Positions 1 to 7,768 of a DNA stretch of 35,649 nt are shown here, in pieces. The notes beneath the pieces are model-generated. The model was not told where the DNA came from, searched no databases, and worked only from the letters and a program-made list of their open reading frames with translations. The DNA is from Nitrospira sp. GTDB taxonomy: Bacteria; Nitrospirota; Nitrospiria; Nitrospirales; Nitrospiraceae. The translations under genes were made by a program, and so were the position numbers. The DNA lies in NCBI GenBank assembly GCA_016873495.1, contig VGXC01000029.1, positions 1-35,649 of the forward strand, written 5' to 3'. Every line of letters begins with the position of its first letter. Positions within the stretch are counted from its first letter, which is position 1.

Positions 1-935
1 TGAACCCGGCCCTGGACCATTACCTCGAAGTCGAGGACCTTGACGTGGACGATGCCAACCGGGTTCACGCCGAGGCTCTCTACGCAGGGGGAAAGGGGAT
101 CGATGTGTCCCGCGCCATCCGGCACTTGGGCGGGAACAGTATGGCGCTGGGATTCATCGGCGGACACAACGGCCGGATTCTGGTGGACCTGCTCAAACGG
201 GAAGGCGTCACCTCCTACTTCACCCCCATCAAGCAGGAGACCAGGCGGGACATCATCATCAGCACCAAACGGCCTGCGGCGCAGACCCTGCTCCACGCCA
301 AAGGCCCGGCGGTCAGCGCCGCGGAATGGCGCTGCTTCCTGGCCCACCTGCGCTTGTTGGACTTGCAGAACGCTTACGTGGTCGTCGGGGGAAGTCTGCC
401 GCGCGGGGTGCCGTCCGACGCCTACCGTCACATCATCACTTTGGTGCAACGGCGAGGAGCCAAGGCCATCCTGGACGCGGACGGCCCCTGCCTCCGAGCC
501 GGACTCACGGCACGGCCCTTTGCGATCAAGCCGAACGTGCACGAACTTCAGCGCGCACTCAGGCGTCGGCTGCGTACCGACGCCGACATCCTGCGCGGCG
601 CGGCGTCCCTGCATCGGGCCGGCGTGGAGATCGTCATCGTCTCGCTCGGCCGCCGGGGTCTCCTCGTCGTGAGCGGTCGGGGCAGCCGGCTCCTGGCGTT
701 GCGCACGATTCCTCCCACGGTGACCGTCCGGAGCCGGGTCGGAGCAGGCGACTCTACGGTGGCCGGCTTCATTTTCCGGTTGGCCAGAGGGAAAGAGATC
801 GAGGACTGCGCGCGGTTCGCCACCGCCTGCGGCACGGCGGCGACCCTGGCCCCGGGCAACCAGCTCTGTCGCTTGTCGGACGTGCAGCGGCTCTTGCCGC
901 GCGTCAGCGTCACATCCGTCAGGGGTGAGGCGTGA
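1..935 (+). CDS. PfkB-family sugar kinase, 1-phosphofructokinase-like (5' partial)
   Basis: The gene enters from the left edge. The reading frame is open from base 3 and begins with NPALDHYLEVEDL, which matches the residues just after the start of 1-phosphofructokinase/tagatose-6-phosphate kinase (FruK/LacC) proteins, so only a few N-terminal residues are missing. About 310 residues are present, the normal family size. The first PfkB signature is the stretch AGGKGIDVSRAIRHLGG. The second, near the C-terminus, is RVGAGDSTVAGF, which carries the GAGD anion hole and the catalytic Asp. Family knowledge predicts ATP-dependent phosphorylation of a phosphosugar in the cytoplasm. The exact substrate cannot be read from the sequence. 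The GTG at 45 is an internal codon, not the start. The stop codon lies inside an inverted repeat (925-978). Confidence 0.85.
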   Translation, partial: NPALDHYLEVEDLDVDDANRVHAEALYAGGKGIDVSRAIRHLGGNSMALGFIGGHNGRILVDLLKREGVTSYFTPIKQETRRDIIISTKRPAAQTLLHAKGPAVSAAEWRCFLAHLRLLDLQNAYVVVGGSLPRGVPSDAYRHIITLVQRRGAKAILDADGPCLRAGLTARPFAIKPNVHELQRALRRRLRTDADILRGAASLHRAGVEIVIVSLGRRGLLVVSGRGSRLLALRTIPPTVTVRSRVGAGDSTVAGFIFRLARGKEIEDCARFATACGTAATLAPGNQLCRLSDVQRLLPRVSVTSVRGEA

Positions 936-978
936 GGGGTCAGGTAAAAGTGGAACCGCCTCGCGTTTCACGCCTCAC
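925..978. repeat. 11-bp inverted repeat at the kinase stop codon
   Basis: GTGAGGCGTGA at 925-935 is perfectly complementary to TCACGCCTCAC at 968-978, with a 32-nt loop. The left arm contains the kinase stop codon. No T-tract follows on either strand, so it is not a classical terminator. Similar TCACG-rich arms occur around 29306-29430. Confidence 0.6.
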
Positions 979-1014
979 GCCCCACGAGCACTCACTGCAA
1001 AGAGGAGAATGGTT

Positions 1015-1860
1015 ATGAAAATCGTACTGGCGGTAGACGGGTCAAAATACGCGCGCTGGGCGGCCGAATGGCTGGGGTACTTGCCCCTGAGGGCCAAGTC
1101 CCAGACCCAGGCGCTCCACGTCCTTGACTTGGCGGCATTACGGGCTCCCTTCATGGTCCAGCCGGTCGTCATCGGAAATGAACCGTTTATTCATGAGGAA
1201 ATTCGGCGTATGGAAGCCAAGGCCGAACAAGTGGTGGCCGACACGACTTCGCAACTGGCCTCGCTCCGCATCCCGGCCAAAGTCCGTTCAGTGAACGGGC
1301 CTATCGCGCCGACGATCCTCAAGCAGGCCGGACACAAGGGCCTCGTGGTGCTCGGCAGCCGGGGCATGGGCGCCCTGGACCGGTTCATGCTGGGCAGCGT
1401 CTCCACCCAGGTCACGCAGCACGCCCCCTGTTCGGTCCTCGTGGTCAAGCAACCGCCCCGCCCGATCCGCCGGATCCTTCTGGCGACGGACGGCTCCAAG
1501 CCCTCGGAGAAGGCCCTCCGGTTCCTGCTCCGCGAGATCCGACCCCAGGCGACCGGGCATCAGGTCGAAGTCCTGGTTATGCACGTCATTCCGTACTTGA
1601 AGTATCCGGAACTCAAGGAGATGGGGAAAGCGATGGTCCACCGCGTAGCGGTCAAGCTGGCCAAGGCCGGCTACGAGGTGGAGGAAATCTGCCAGCTCGG
1701 CCAGCCGGCGGACGAAATCATGAAGGTGGCGGACCATCGGAAGGTGGACCTGATCGTCTCCGGCGCGAAGGGCCTGGGCGCCGTCGCGCGCTTCCTGCTG
1801 GGCAGCGTGTCGACAAAACTGGTGCAGCACAGCGCCTGCTCGATCCTGGTGGTCAGATAG
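1015..1860 (+). CDS. Tandem universal stress protein (two UspA domains)
   Basis: A 281-residue protein made of two consecutive Usp domains, roughly residues 1-145 and 155-281. Each ends with the ATP-binding pattern G-2x-G-9x-G-S: GSRGMGALDRFMLGSVS in the first and GAKGLGAVARFLLGSVS in the second. Each then closes with the usual hydrophobic strand (CSVLVV and CSILVV). Intact motifs suggest that both halves bind nucleotide. Such tandem Usps are cytosolic stress proteins, usually acting as ATP/AMP-binding regulators without a known enzymatic activity. The ATG at 1015 was chosen because AGGAG (1003-1007) lies 7 nt upstream. The ATG at 1009 is only 1 nt from that site, and the open frame further upstream runs into the kinase gene. 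The stop codon overlaps the first bases of an RND pump remnant. Confidence 0.9.
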   Translation: MKIVLAVDGSKYARWAAEWLGYLPLRAKSQTQALHVLDLAALRAPFMVQPVVIGNEPFIHEEIRRMEAKAEQVVADTTSQLASLRIPAKVRSVNGPIAPTILKQAGHKGLVVLGSRGMGALDRFMLGSVSTQVTQHAPCSVLVVKQPPRPIRRILLATDGSKPSEKALRFLLREIRPQATGHQVEVLVMHVIPYLKYPELKEMGKAMVHRVAVKLAKAGYEVEEICQLGQPADEIMKVADHRKVDLIVSGAKGLGAVARFLLGSVSTKLVQHSACSILVVR

Positions 1861-2084
1861 AAGGGCGAGAACGGTATCCGATCAACGTGCGCTATCTCCG
1901 CGAGCGGCGGGACGATCCGGACAAGCTGCGACGGGTGCTCGTCGATACGTCGACCGCCGCGCCCCAGGTCGGCGGCGTGTTTTCGGCCATGCTCCTGACA
2001 CTGTTCGTCATTCCTCCCATTTATGCGATCTGGCGCTGGCAGGTCGCAAGGAAGACCTTGCAGAACGAGGGAGACCGAGGATGA
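1857..2084 (+). pseudogene. Remnant of a CusA/CzcA-type RND pump with a large internal deletion
   Basis: The open frame from 1857 reads IEGRERYPINVRYLRERR and continues to VLVDT. This resembles the porter domain of CusA-type heavy-metal RND pumps (family pattern VEGRERxPVNVRYxRELRDDxEKL). After AAPQV the same frame jumps to GGVFSAMLLTLFVIPPIYAIWRW, the last transmembrane helix of such pumps. About 300 residues, including the second membrane half, are therefore missing, with the junction near 1975. The N-terminal two thirds are also absent, replaced by the end of the Usp gene. A GTG at 1887 could still give a 65-residue peptide whose stop overlaps the next start (ATGA), but a working pump is impossible. 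This is read as a decayed or rearranged gene. A small retained membrane peptide is the less likely alternative. Confidence 0.7.
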
Positions 2085-2734
2085 GCCGGACGCGCGAGCC
2101 CTATATTCCCGCCTTGCGATTCGGGTGGCTGACCGCGCTGTATGACCCGGTCGTGCGGTGGACGATGCGGGAAGCCGCCTTCAAAGGCCGGCTCGTCGAG
2201 CAAGCGCGCATCCAACCGGGGCACCGTGTGCTCGATCTTGGCTGCGGAACCGCAACGCTGGCCATCCTGATCAAGCAGGCTCACCCTGACGCCTTGGTGG
2301 TCGGGCTCGACGGTGATCCGAAGATCTTGGGACTGGCTCGATCCAAAGCCGGAGCCGCAGGGTTGGACATCGGCCTGGATTGTGGAATGGCCGATGCCTT
2401 GCCGTACCCGGGGAGTTCTTTTGATCGTGTGGTCTCCAGCTTGGTCATTCATCATCTCACGAGAGACGCCAAGCGTCGCGCGTTGCGGGAGGCGGTGCGC
2501 GTCCTGACACCAGGCGGCGAACTGCACGTCGCCGACTTTGGGAAACCGCACAACGCGTTGATGTATTGCTCTTCTCTCATCATGAGGCACTTTGAGGAAG
2601 TGTCGGACAATATCGAAGGGTTATTGCCGCAGATGATCCGCGAAGCCGGGTTTGACTCTGTCGAAGTGACCACACACTACAGCACGGTCTTTGGGACCCT
2701 TTCGTTGTTGAAGGCGTCGAAGGTCGGGGAGTAG
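2081..2734 (+). CDS. Class I SAM-dependent methyltransferase (UbiE/Methyltransf_11 type)
   Basis: A 217-residue protein with a Rossmann-type methyltransferase core. Motif I is VLDLGCGTA at about residues 50-58. An acidic residue after strand 2 (GLDGD) would bind the SAM ribose, ADALPYPGSSFDRVVSS corresponds to motifs II-III, and the post-motif region is VLTPGGELHVADFG. The N-terminus (IPALRFGWLTALYDPVVRWTMRE) resembles methyltransferases acting on small or lipid-like molecules, but the substrate cannot be assigned. The start overlaps the RND remnant stop in an ATGA arrangement. The next gene begins less than 40 nt after the stop, so the two are probably co-transcribed. The methyltransferase fold is near certain; the biological role is unknown. 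Confidence 0.85.
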   Translation: MSRTREPYIPALRFGWLTALYDPVVRWTMREAAFKGRLVEQARIQPGHRVLDLGCGTATLAILIKQAHPDALVVGLDGDPKILGLARSKAGAAGLDIGLDCGMADALPYPGSSFDRVVSSLVIHHLTRDAKRRALREAVRVLTPGGELHVADFGKPHNALMYCSSLIMRHFEEVSDNIEGLLPQMIREAGFDSVEVTTHYSTVFGTLSLLKASKVGE

Positions 2735-2771
2735 GATGAGGCCCGAGGGCCACTCAACGAAAGAAGGTAGG

Positions 2772-3194
2772 GTGAGGTACACCAAGACGCTGGCCGCGGC
2801 GCTGATGGCGGCGACACTGGCGGGAATCGGATGCCAATCCGCACCCAAGCGGACGGTCTTGCCCGCGCCGACCGGCACGAATATCGCTGCGGCTCATCAC
2901 AACGACGAGGGCATCCGGGCTTATGAGCAAGGCCGATGGGACGCAGCCAAACAACACTTCGCCGCAGCGATCACGGCTTCGCCAGACCTGGCCGAAGCCC
3001 ATTACAACATGGGGAAGACCCTGTATCGCCTTGGGGCGATGAAGGAGGGAGACGCGCATTTCATCGAGGCCGCCAATTTGGCGCCCGGCAACAAGGTCAT
3101 CTGGGATGCCCCTCCCCTGAAGAACGTGTATGTCCCCTCCAAGGAAGCCACGATTCCCGGATTTTCCGACGGCCACGCCGGGCACAGCCATTGA
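2772..3194 (+). CDS. TPR-repeat lipoprotein with His-rich C-terminus
   Basis: An outer or inner membrane lipoprotein precursor of 140 residues. Starting at GTG 2772 gives a compact lipoprotein signal: basic MRYTK, a hydrophobic stretch, then LAGIGC with the lipidated Cys at position 21. AGAAGG lies about 4 nt upstream. The ATG at 2736 would add 12 residues unlike a signal peptide. Residues about 40-108 form two TPR-like helical repeats (NDEGIRAYEQGRWDAAKQHF and AEAHYNMGKTLYRLGAMKEG), so protein-protein interaction is the likely role. The last residues, DGHAGHSH, are His-rich and could bind a metal ion, which fits the neighbouring RND genes, but this is inference. A terminator follows directly. 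Confidence 0.75.
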   Translation: MRYTKTLAAALMAATLAGIGCQSAPKRTVLPAPTGTNIAAAHHNDEGIRAYEQGRWDAAKQHFAAAITASPDLAEAHYNMGKTLYRLGAMKEGDAHFIEAANLAPGNKVIWDAPPLKNVYVPSKEATIPGFSDGHAGHSH

Positions 3195-3199
3195 CCGCC

Positions 3200-3226
3200 C
3201 CGATGAGGCTTCCCGCATCGGTTTTT
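3200..3226 (+). terminator. Rho-independent terminator after the TPR lipoprotein gene
   Basis: CCGATG (3200-3205) pairs with CATCGG (3216-3221) and is followed immediately by five T residues (3222-3226), starting 5 nt after the stop codon. It separates the methyltransferase/TPR unit from the RND operon. Confidence 0.7.
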
Positions 3227-3345
3227 CCGGTTCGAGGGGTTCCGCTTCCTCGCCGCTTTGGGGGATTTCTGACCTTCGAATCCTGCCCGGCTGCCCCTTT
3301 CCGCCACCGTGCAATCCCGTTTCCTGAGTCATAGGGTCTTCCTGC

Positions 3346-3374
3346 TTGAGAAAATCGAGCCGAAACAATAGGAT
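3346..3374 (+). promoter_or_regulatory. Sigma-70-type promoter of the RND/cation export operon
   Basis: TTGAGA (3346-3351) and TAGGAT (3369-3374) are separated by exactly 17 nt, which would give a 5' leader of about 57 nt before the ATG at 3438. The surrounding 3227-3437 stretch contains no other recognisable element and no clear metal-regulator operator palindrome. Confidence 0.55.
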
Positions 3375-3437
3375 CAGACCTGCTCCGCACCGCCCCTCTT
3401 GGGCATCCTGCTTGCTGCAACTGTTGGGGTGGAATGC

Positions 3438-4652
3438 ATGAGACAGACTCGAATCTTTCGGCGCCTCGGAAGATTCTCCGTAGCCCTTCTTGCCACATTG
3501 AGCGTCGTCGCGTTGGGCCTCGGCGGTCTCACAGGATGCGCCAAGGAGAGCGACGAGACCCCCGGCGCCAAACCGACGGGGGCAACGGCCGGCCCGCGGC
3601 TCGTACGCCTCAAGCCGGAGGCAGCCGCGGCGGCGGGAGTCGAGGTCCGCCCGGTTGCCCGCGGCGCATTCCGGATTCACCGGGACTTTCCCGCCACCGT
3701 CCAACCCAACAAAAATAAATTGGCCGAAGTGACCACGCTGGTGCGAGGGCGCGCGACGGACGTCTATGTGGATGTCGGAGCCGACGTCCAAGGGGGAGCC
3801 CTGCTGGCCAAACTGTACAGCAGCGACCTCGGATTGGCGCAATCGACCTACCTGAAAACCGCCGCCAAGCTGCACGAATCGGAACTGGCCTACGAGCGGG
3901 CCAAAAGCCTGTTCGAAGACAAAGCCATCAGCCTAGCCGAGTTGCAGAAGCGGGAGGCGGAGGTCAAAAGCGCAAGGGCCGAAGCCAGGGAGGCGCGGGA
4001 TCGGCTGCAGGTGCTGGGCCTGCACGAGCCGGACATTCAACGCCTGGACCGCGAACACCGCATCCAGTCCTCCGTCTCCATTTCAGCCCCCTTCGCCGGC
4101 CGGGTCATCGCGCGGAACCTCGCCAAGGGGGAAGTGGTGGAGACGCACCATGAACTGTTCACCGTGGCGGACCTGTCGGAAGTCTGGGTCGTCGCCAATA
4201 TCCCGGAGAAAGATGTGCACCTCATCCGGCGCGACCAGAAGGTCGAAATCCGGCTCGCCGCCTATCCGCAGGAGGTATTCCAGGGCACTATCACTTACGT
4301 GGGGGATGTCCTGGACCCGGCGACCCGGACCATGCAGTTGCGGGTCACAGCGCCGAACAGGGGGGGTCGGCTCAAGCCCGAGATGTTCGCGACGGTCCGC
4401 GTCTACACCAATACCGTCCCGGATGCCTTGACGGTGCCGATGGCATCGGTCCAGCGGGATCAGGGGCAGGCCTTCGTATTCGTGCAAACCGAGCCGGGCT
4501 TGTTCGAAATGCGTGCCGTTCAACTGGGCGACGAAAGCGAGGATGTCGTCAGGGTATCAAACGGCCTCCGTGAGGGGGAACTGCTGGTCGTGAAAGGCGC
4601 CTTCGCGCTCAAGTCCGAAGCCGACAAACACAAGCTCGAGGAAGTCCGATGA
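3438..4652 (+). CDS. RND efflux periplasmic adaptor lipoprotein (CzcB/CusB type)
   Basis: A 404-residue membrane-fusion protein linking an inner-membrane RND pump to an outer-membrane channel. The lipoprotein signal ends in GGLTGC with Cys34. Domains in order: a barrel-sandwich half around VQPNKNKLAEVTTLVRGR, an alpha-helical hairpin at about 125-205 (ESELAYERAKSLFEDKAIS), the second barrel-sandwich half (ISAPFAGRVIARNLAKGEVV), a beta-barrel region (VWVVANIPEKDVHLI) and a membrane-proximal domain near the C-terminus. ATG 3438 was chosen because GGGGTGGA lies 4-5 nt upstream and it starts the signal peptide properly; the TTG at 3399 adds unrelated residues. Its stop overlaps the pump start by 4 nt (ATGA). 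No outer-membrane partner gene (CzcC/TolC) is present nearby. Confidence 0.9.
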   Translation: MRQTRIFRRLGRFSVALLATLSVVALGLGGLTGCAKESDETPGAKPTGATAGPRLVRLKPEAAAAAGVEVRPVARGAFRIHRDFPATVQPNKNKLAEVTTLVRGRATDVYVDVGADVQGGALLAKLYSSDLGLAQSTYLKTAAKLHESELAYERAKSLFEDKAISLAELQKREAEVKSARAEAREARDRLQVLGLHEPDIQRLDREHRIQSSVSISAPFAGRVIARNLAKGEVVETHHELFTVADLSEVWVVANIPEKDVHLIRRDQKVEIRLAAYPQEVFQGTITYVGDVLDPATRTMQLRVTAPNRGGRLKPEMFATVRVYTNTVPDALTVPMASVQRDQGQAFVFVQTEPGLFEMRAVQLGDESEDVVRVSNGLREGELLVVKGAFALKSEADKHKLEEVR

Positions 4653-7600
4653 TCGCCGCCCTGCTGGCTTTCTCGCTCCGGCAGCGCGTCCCGGTGATCG
4701 CCGCGGCCCTGGCGCTGGCCGTCGCGGGGCTCTACGCCTTCCGGTCCCTCCCGATCGACGCCTTTCCCGACGTGACCAACATCCAAGTGCAAATCCTCAC
4801 CGACGCGCCGGGCCTCTCGCCGGTGGAAGTCGAACGGTTTCTCACCTATCCGGTCGAGCTCCAAATGACCGGCCTGCCGGGCCTGGTCGAAATCCGCTCG
4901 ATCTCCAAATTCGCCCTGTCGCAGATCACGGTCGTCTTCCACGACGACATGGACCTCTACTTCGCCCGCCAATTGGTCTTGGAGCGGCTCATCGCCGTCA
5001 GGGAGCGTTTACCGAAGGGCGTGGAGCCGGTGATGGCTCCGGTCACGACCGGCCTGGGAGAAATCTATCAATATTATCTGGACGAACCGGGGCCGCAGTC
5101 TCAAGACCGACCCTCCGTGGAGGCAAGGCTGACCGATCAGCGCACGATCCAGGACTGGGTCCTCCGCCCCCTCCTCAAAAGCGTGCCCGGTGTGATCGAC
5201 GTGAATTCATTGGGAGGGTTCGTCAAGCAATACCAGGTGCTGGTCGATCCGGTAAAGCTGCGGAAGTACAACTTGACGCTGCACGAGGTCTTCGAGGCGG
5301 TGGCGAAGAACAATGCCAATGCCGGCGGCAATATCCTGGAGCAGCATGCGGAAAGGGCCATCGTCCGCGGGTTGGGCCTGATCAAGACGGAAACCGACAT
5401 CGAGACGATCGTGGTCAAAGAGGCCGGCGGCACGCCGGTCTTTGTGCGGGACCTGGCCGAAGTGCGGATCGGCCATGCGGTGCGCCACGGCGCGGCGGTC
5501 GTCAACGGAGAGCGGGAAGCGGTGGCCGGCATCGTGCTGATGCTGCGCGGCGGCAATGCGCGGGAGGTGGTGAACGCGGTGAAAGCCAAGGTGGAGGGCC
5601 TCCACCGGGAGCACGTCTTGCCCGGCGGGCTGCGATTGGTGCCGTTTTACGACCGCATCGAGTTGGTGTCCGCGGCCATTCACACGGTGCGCGACGCCTT
5701 GATCGAGGGCGTCGTCCTGGTCATTCTGGTGTTGTTCCTATTCATGGGCACCGTCCGCTCGGCGGCGATCGTGATCGCGTCGCTCATTATCACGCCGCTG
5801 GTCACGTTTATGGTGATGGGCCGGGTGGGGCTCTCGGCCAATCTCATGTCGCTCGGCGGGCTCGCCATTGCGATCGGCGAAATCGCCGACGGCTCGGTGG
5901 TTATGGTGGAAAACATCCACCGCCATCTGTCGCTACCGGGTGCATCCGAACGGAACCGCTGGCAGGTGGTGCTGCAGGCGGCCACCGAAGTCGGCCGGCC
6001 GACGTTCTTCGGCATCCTGATCATCAGTGTGGTCTTCCTCCCGCTCATAACCCTTCACGGCATGGAGGGGAAAATGTTCGCGCCGCTGGCGTACACCATC
6101 GTGATCGCGCTGCTCGTGTCCGCGGCCGTTACCCTCACCCTGTCGCCGGTCCTGTCGGCGTGGCTGTTGCGGGCAGGCTGGACGGAAGACACAAGGCTGA
6201 CGGTCTGGGCGAAACGGTTGTACCTGCCGGTGCTTCGCTGGACACTCGCCCATCGTGGAACGGTCATCGCCGCGGCCCTGGCATTGCTGATCCTGACACT
6301 GGCCCTCGTCCCCTTCGTCGGGCGCGAATTTATTCCGACCCTGGACGAAGGGGCGATCACGCCCCAGATCGTCCGGCTGCCGTCCGTGTCTCTGCCTGAG
6401 TCCATCGACATGGAGAAACGAGCCCAGTCGGTGATGCGCCGGTTTCCCGAGGTGCGCCTGGCTGTGAGCAAGATCGGCCGCTCCGAGATCGCCAACACCC
6501 CCGAAGAACCCAACGAAAGCGACCCGGTCGTGCTGTTGCATCCCAGGGATAGCTGGACCACCGCGAAGACCAAGTCGGACCTGGTGGACGCGATCCGGCG
6601 GGAACTGGCCGACGTGCCCGGCATTTCGGTCCTCATGAGCCAGCCGATCCAGGAACGGGTGGATGAATTGATCTCCGGCGTCAAGACCGAGGCGGCGATC
6701 AAGCTGTTCGGCGACGACCTGGAGATCCTTAAGGAGAAGGCGGACGAGATCGCTTCGATCATGCAGACGATCACGGGGGTGAAGGACGTGAAAGTCGAGC
6801 AGATCGCCGGCCAACCCTACCTGACGGTGGACATCGACCGGAGCAAAATCGCCCGCCACGGGATCAACGTCGCGGATGTTCAGGAGATCATCGAAACGGC
6901 CGTGGGCGGGAAGCCGGCCACCCAGGTCTACGAAGGGACGCGCCGGTTCCAGTTGATCCTGCGGTTCCCGGAGGAGTATCGCAACGGGATCGGCGCCATC
7001 GGCGAGATTCGCGTGAAGGCCGAGGCCGGCGCCCTGATCCCGATGAGCGACCTGGCGACGATCGACCTGCGCGAGGGGCCGGCCCGCATCAGCCGCGAAC
7101 AAACGCGCCGACGTATCTATATCGGCTTCAACGTGGTCGGGCGCGATATCGGCGGCGTGGTCGACGAGGGGCGTCGGAAACTGGCCGAGTCCATCCGGCT
7201 CCCGCAGGGCTACCAGATCGTCTGGGGCGGGGCGTTCGAGAACATGGAGCGCGCGATGGAACGGTTGGCGGTGGTCGTTCCGATCACGATCGTCCTGATC
7301 TTCCTGCTCCTGTTCCTGACGTTCCACTCCTGGCGCTACGCAACGCTGATCGTTCTCAATATCCCCTTCGCGCTGACCGGCGGGGTCCTCTCCTTGTGGC
7401 TGACCGGCCAATACCTGAGCGTGCCGGCATCGATCGGATTCATCGAGCTGTTTGCGCTCGCGGTGGGCAACGGGATCGTGCTGGTCTCCTACATTCGCCA
7501 GCTCCGCCAGGAAGGCCGGTCGGCGGACGAGGCCACGGTGACCGGCTGCGCGCTGCGGCTGAGGCCCGTGCTGATGACCATGCTGACGACGCTGCTCGGG

Positions 7601-7768
7601 CTCTTCCCTTTGGCCATCGCCCAAGGGATCGGCGCCGAGGTCCAACGGCCCTTGGCGACCGTAGTGATCGGCGGCCTGTTCACCTCGACGTTGTTGACCC
7701 TGGTCCTGTTGCCGGCCTTGTACCACTGGTTCGAGGATGATCGGGCTGTGTCGGACTTGGAACGCTGA
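4649..7768 (+). CDS. Heavy-metal efflux RND pump (HME family, CzcA/CusA type)
   Basis: A full-length 1039-residue inner-membrane antiporter subunit with the usual duplicated layout: TM1, a large periplasmic porter/docking domain, TM2-6, then the same again. It starts with the typical LALAVAGLYAFRSLPIDAFPD region. Other HME hallmarks are ERFLTYPVELQMTGLPGL, GREFIPTLDEGAI and the proton-relay TM4 region GEIADGSVVMVEN. The acidic residues of that relay region are E411, D414 and E421. The D and E of the HME relay are conserved, but the glutamate at 411 is not what I recall for classic CzcA (DFG..DGA) or CusA (AIG..DA), so the metal cannot be assigned with confidence. The function is proton-driven export of a divalent or monovalent metal with the adjacent adaptor. 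Its stop overlaps the next start (TGATG). Confidence 0.9.
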   Translation: MIAALLAFSLRQRVPVIAAALALAVAGLYAFRSLPIDAFPDVTNIQVQILTDAPGLSPVEVERFLTYPVELQMTGLPGLVEIRSISKFALSQITVVFHDDMDLYFARQLVLERLIAVRERLPKGVEPVMAPVTTGLGEIYQYYLDEPGPQSQDRPSVEARLTDQRTIQDWVLRPLLKSVPGVIDVNSLGGFVKQYQVLVDPVKLRKYNLTLHEVFEAVAKNNANAGGNILEQHAERAIVRGLGLIKTETDIETIVVKEAGGTPVFVRDLAEVRIGHAVRHGAAVVNGEREAVAGIVLMLRGGNAREVVNAVKAKVEGLHREHVLPGGLRLVPFYDRIELVSAAIHTVRDALIEGVVLVILVLFLFMGTVRSAAIVIASLIITPLVTFMVMGRVGLSANLMSLGGLAIAIGEIADGSVVMVENIHRHLSLPGASERNRWQVVLQAATEVGRPTFFGILIISVVFLPLITLHGMEGKMFAPLAYTIVIALLVSAAVTLTLSPVLSAWLLRAGWTEDTRLTVWAKRLYLPVLRWTLAHRGTVIAAALALLILTLALVPFVGREFIPTLDEGAITPQIVRLPSVSLPESIDMEKRAQSVMRRFPEVRLAVSKIGRSEIANTPEEPNESDPVVLLHPRDSWTTAKTKSDLVDAIRRELADVPGISVLMSQPIQERVDELISGVKTEAAIKLFGDDLEILKEKADEIASIMQTITGVKDVKVEQIAGQPYLTVDIDRSKIARHGINVADVQEIIETAVGGKPATQVYEGTRRFQLILRFPEEYRNGIGAIGEIRVKAEAGALIPMSDLATIDLREGPARISREQTRRRIYIGFNVVGRDIGGVVDEGRRKLAESIRLPQGYQIVWGGAFENMERAMERLAVVVPITIVLIFLLLFLTFHSWRYATLIVLNIPFALTGGVLSLWLTGQYLSVPASIGFIELFALAVGNGIVLVSYIRQLRQEGRSADEATVTGCALRLRPVLMTMLTTLLGLFPLAIAQGIGAEVQRPLATVVIGGLFTSTLLTLVLLPALYHWFEDDRAVSDLER

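Noticed and set aside
5933-7726. A 597-codon open frame on the minus strand
   Set aside because: It is the mirror of the RND pump gene in GC-rich DNA, with low-complexity His/Arg/Gln composition and no domain.
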